This document shows, in pieces, positions 49,501-64,000 of a DNA stretch of 64,000 bases. The notes under the pieces are model-generated. The model worked only from the letters and a program-made list of their open reading frames with translations, made no database searches and was not told where the DNA came from. Origin of the DNA: Mytilus trossulus (lineage: Eukaryota; Mollusca; Bivalvia; Mytilida; Mytilidae); assembly GCF_036588685.1 (NCBI RefSeq), contig NC_086374.1:88778059-88842058 (forward strand), read 5' to 3'. The position numbers and the translations under genes were made by a program. Position 1 is the first letter of the stretch. The number at the start of each line of letters is the position of its first letter.

Positions 49501-49695
49501 ATTATTTACACATCATCGGGTAAAGGCATATTTTCAAGGCATTCATACGAAGTATTCTCTTTCTCTGTCAGAATTATATCTTAACATAACATAATATGTA
49601 AAAAGAATACACATAACAGCACCCCTTTTAGTCCTTAGTGGCATTGTATAGTCCTTAGTGCACTAAGGAGTCCTTAGCAGTGTTTAGACGTACCG
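46514..49695. mobile_element. inverted-repeat element nested in the hAT-like element
   Basis: The ends GGGTGCGTCTAAACACTG and, inverted, CGGTACGTCTAAACACTG are flanked by the 9-bp duplication AATTTTAAA (46505-46513, 49696-49704). Subterminal AGTCCTTAGTG motifs recur in both orientations and the arms match over about 70 bp. Nine-base duplications fit MULE or Merlin-type elements. Apart from a nested repeat, the interior carries only one short minus-strand frame near 47020-47190. No transposase was recognised. Confidence 0.87.
47650..48948. mobile_element. non-coding AGCTCACC...GGTGAGC element, second copy
   Basis: It begins AGCTCACCTGGCCCGAAGGG (hairpin to AAGTGAGC), followed by GTCCGGCGTCC/GTC runs. 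It has two full diverged tandem units and one short one (CTTCTCCTCTGAAACTACTG, AAGATGGCCGCC, GGTAAAATGCAGTTTTTGGC) and ends AAGGTGAGCGACACAGGCTC. Same family as 26462-27773, nested inside 46514-49695. Confidence 0.87.
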
Positions 49696-50996
49696 AATTT
49701 TAAAGAGGATTCAGTGATGAACACAAATTTAATACATTTAATAAGATATTTAAACCCTATTTTGTTTGTTTAGCATTTGTCTAGATGGGCAAACTGTAAA
49801 TATAAAGCAAAAAAAATATTTTATTCAAATAAATAATATAGTATAGTAATAACTCCTATTAAGAATTAACAATTACATTTGAATAATGTCACTAATTAAT
49901 TAGTAATTATTCAGATTAGAACACAGATTTGTTTATGTAACAATAATCAGCCCTTATAATTCTATAAGTTTTATTGGCATGACCCCTTTAAAAGGGTGTT
50001 TATTTAGCAATATGAATGTATGACAAATAAAATAAACAAGTCACTTAAACACTGCAATTAAATGCATGTTTCAAGGTTTGGATTATTAAAACAATGCTTG
50101 GTAATTAAAAAGGTATCTTTAAATGTACAAATCTTCTGTTCTGCCTACATACATGTATAAAATTAATAGAGAAGAGAATGAAATTGACATTTCAATCTTC
50201 TAGAAATGACTTTCAATGGTTATCTGTATAAAAAGTATATATTTAGCTGTTATACTATGAAACTGTACCAAGTCTTTACTATTTAGTGTTAAAATAAGCA
50301 TAGAAAATCATATTGCCCAGTATTGCCCACTGATACCAATTTCTGGGAGTATTGCCCAGCCTGGGAAAACCCGGGTTTTCCCACCCGGGAATTCCCGGGC
50401 GGGTAATACTTTGCCAACCCTGATTTTACTTGTAAATGGACTTAGTTTTTTCTGCGGGAAAACATTGCATTTTCATCTGTGGTTAAAGTTTTTAAAATTT
50501 TAATAACTTTCTTAAACTATCCTGGGTTTGTACCAAACTAGGACAGAAGCTTGATTATGATCATAAGATAGTATCCAGAAGTAAATTTTGTAAAAAAATA
50601 ATTCCATTTTTTCCATATTTTACATTTGAATGGACTTAGTTTTTCTGCAGGGAAACATTACATTCACTCTGTGGTTAAAGTTTTTAAAATTTTAATAACT
50701 TACTTAAAACTATCCTGGGTTTGTACCAAAATTGGACAGAAGCTTGTTTATGATCATAAGATAGTAAACAGAAAGTATGTGTAAAGTCTGCAGTTAAAGT
50801 TTTTAAAGCATTGATAAGATTCATAAACTATGCTGTATTTTTACCAAGCTTGGACAGAAGCTTCTTACAATCAAAAGATTGTATCAAGAGGAATATTTTT
50901 TATTGATTTTTTCCCTCATTTTTGTTGAGCCTGCCATTTACAGCAAAAGTAGGCGAGACACTGGGTTCCGCGGAACCCTTACAAATTTTATTTCAT

Positions 50997-51435
50997 TATA
51001 CCCCCGCTTTAAAAAAGGGGGGGTATACTGTTTTACCTCTGTCTGTCCGTCCGTCCGTCAGTCGTACCGTCCGTCAGTCCGTCCCATGAAACTTTCGTCA
51101 CATTTTTCTCAGGAACTACAATACATGGATTTCTGAAATTTGGTTTCAGGGTTTATCTAAGTCAGCTATACCGTGTGATGCGTTTTCAGATTGATCACTT
51201 GACAACTTCCTGTTTACCGAACACTTGTATGATTTTACAAATGATAGCCAAGTTGGAAATTTTCGTCACATTTTTCTCAGGAACTACAATACAAGGATTT
51301 CTGAAATTTGGTTTCAGGGTTTATATAAGTCAGCTATACCGTGTGATGCGTTTTCAGATTGATCACTTGACACTTGTTTACCGAACACTTGCATATTTTT
51401 ACACTATTAATATTATCCACTTGTGGCGGGGGTAT
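50997..51435. mobile_element. MITE with TATACCCCCGC termini, two internal units
   Basis: The left end TATACCCCCGC folds onto GGGGGGGTATA 8 bases later. The right end GCGGGGGTATC is inverted relative to it. Inside are a (GTCC)n tract and two similar units of about 160 bp (CACATTTTTCTCAGGAACTA, GGTTTCAGGGTTTAT). It ends 150 bp before the CUL1 start codon. Confidence 0.8.
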
Positions 51436-51589
51436 CATCAGTGAGCAGTAGCTTGCAGTTTACTTGTTTTTATTTATTTTAGATCCAGATCTGATTAATT
51501 ATAAGTTCACAAAATGGATATCAACTGACTTTGATGTGAAAAATTTCTGCTTATAACATTTCTACTGAAGATATAAATAAGGTTAAAAA
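51436..51589 (+). promoter_or_regulatory. sequence upstream of the CUL1 start codon
   Basis: TTTTTATTTATTTTAG at 51469-51482 looks like a 3' splice site, so 51483-51589 may be the 5' UTR part of the first coding exon. No promoter motif was identified. Confidence 0.3.
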
Positions 51590-63606
<12,017 letters not shown>

Positions 63607-63689
63607 GTAAGTCTTGACAAACAAATAAAACTCACAAAATGGAAATTGTGTTTTTTATAACATGACCAACCTTTTTTTTTAAATTTTTA

Positions 63690-64000
63690 TGCCCCACCTA
63701 TGATAGTTGAGGGCGTAGTGTTTTCTGGTCTGTTCGTTCGTTCATTTTTCCGTCTGTCTTTTTGTCCCACTTCAGGTTAAAGTTTTTGGTCAAGGTAGTT
63801 TTTGATGAAGTTGAAGTCCAATCAACTGGAAACTTAGTTCACATGTTCCCCATGATATGATTTTCTAATTTTAATGCCAAATTAAAGAATTGACCCCAAT
63901 TTCACGGTTCAATGAACAAAGAAAAAGATAGTGCAAAGCTCAGGTTAAAGTTTAAGTCAAAGTTTTTTGTCAAGGTAGTTTTTGATAAATTTGAGGTCCA
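63690..64000 (+). repeat. dispersed repeat, runs off the window end
   Basis: TATGCCCCACCTATGATAGT, (GTTC/GTCT)n, AAAGTTTTTGGTCAAGGTAG and ATTTTAATGCCAAATTAAAG. The AAGTTTTTGGTCAAGGTAG block starts again at 63968, so it holds tandem units. Related to about 3790-4020. Located in CUL1 intron 16. Confidence 0.6.

Larger units (their letters stand above)
46376..50422. mobile_element. hAT-like element with CAGGGTTGGCAAA termini
   Basis: The inverted ends CAGGGTTGGCAAA are flanked by a perfect 8-bp duplication, ATTTTACT (46368-46375, 50423-50430). Both features are typical of the hAT superfamily. Next to each end are many CCCGGGTTTT and TACTGGG/CCCAGTA motifs in both orientations. Without the nested insertion the element is under 900 bp and has no transposase, so it is non-autonomous. 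Confidence 0.9.
46138..50990. mobile_element. GTCGAGCC-family element interrupted by insertions
   Basis: 46138-46367 and 50431-50990 together match the element at 12316-13196: same GTCGAGCCTTCGAC start, same GTTGAGCC...GGGTTCCGCGGAACCC end, same internal CTGTGGTTAAAG units. The middle is displaced by the 46376-50422 insertion. Confidence 0.85.

Overview
The window is animal nuclear DNA. It is strongly A+T rich and carries intron-containing genes with GT..AG splice sites. Dispersed repeats of the kind that fill bivalve genomes take up much of it. The repeats look like those of mussels (Mytilidae), but that assignment is from memory and was not searched. No tRNA, rRNA, CRISPR array or prokaryotic feature was seen.

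Three protein-coding genes can be read exon by exon. (1) 17885..23696 (+) is a short DAZAP2-like gene with five coding exons and 126 residues. (2) 34434..43417 (-) is a full-length DAZAP2 (DAZ-associated protein 2) with five coding exons and 172 residues. The two are tail to tail, and all four introns fall at the same codon phases, so they are an inverted duplicate pair. (3) 51590..63606 (+) is the first 16 coding exons, about 675 residues, of cullin-1 (CUL1), the scaffold of SCF ubiquitin ligases. Its last ~100 residues, with the neddylation site, lie beyond the window.

The rest is mostly mobile DNA and its remains. 1-17.8 kb holds a 2.9-kb inverted-repeat element, a broken TRIM/NHL-type gene, a MITE, a decayed tyrosine-recombinase element with an SGNH-hydrolase domain, and a 3.8-kb element with CACTGTG ends. 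24-34 kb, between the two DAZAP2 genes, holds a 2.5-kb CpG-rich inverted-repeat element with a LINE fragment nested in it. A hAT-like element and several tandem arrays lie in introns of the 34-43 kb DAZAP2. 46.1-51.4 kb is a four-level nest of elements, three insertions of which can be delimited and two of which have clean target-site duplications.

The most unusual observation is in CUL1. Three separate exon-intron junctions (3' end of exon 4, 5' ends of exons 6 and 16) have each been tandemly amplified, to about 3, 7 and 14 copies. The three sequences are unrelated, yet the units are 61, 62 and 64 bp and each unit spans part exon and part intron. The duplicated splice sites are decoys: in the copies I read through, each leads to an early stop codon. 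A CACTGTG-ended element with 5-bp target duplications, which resembles Transib/RAG-type termini, is a second point worth following.
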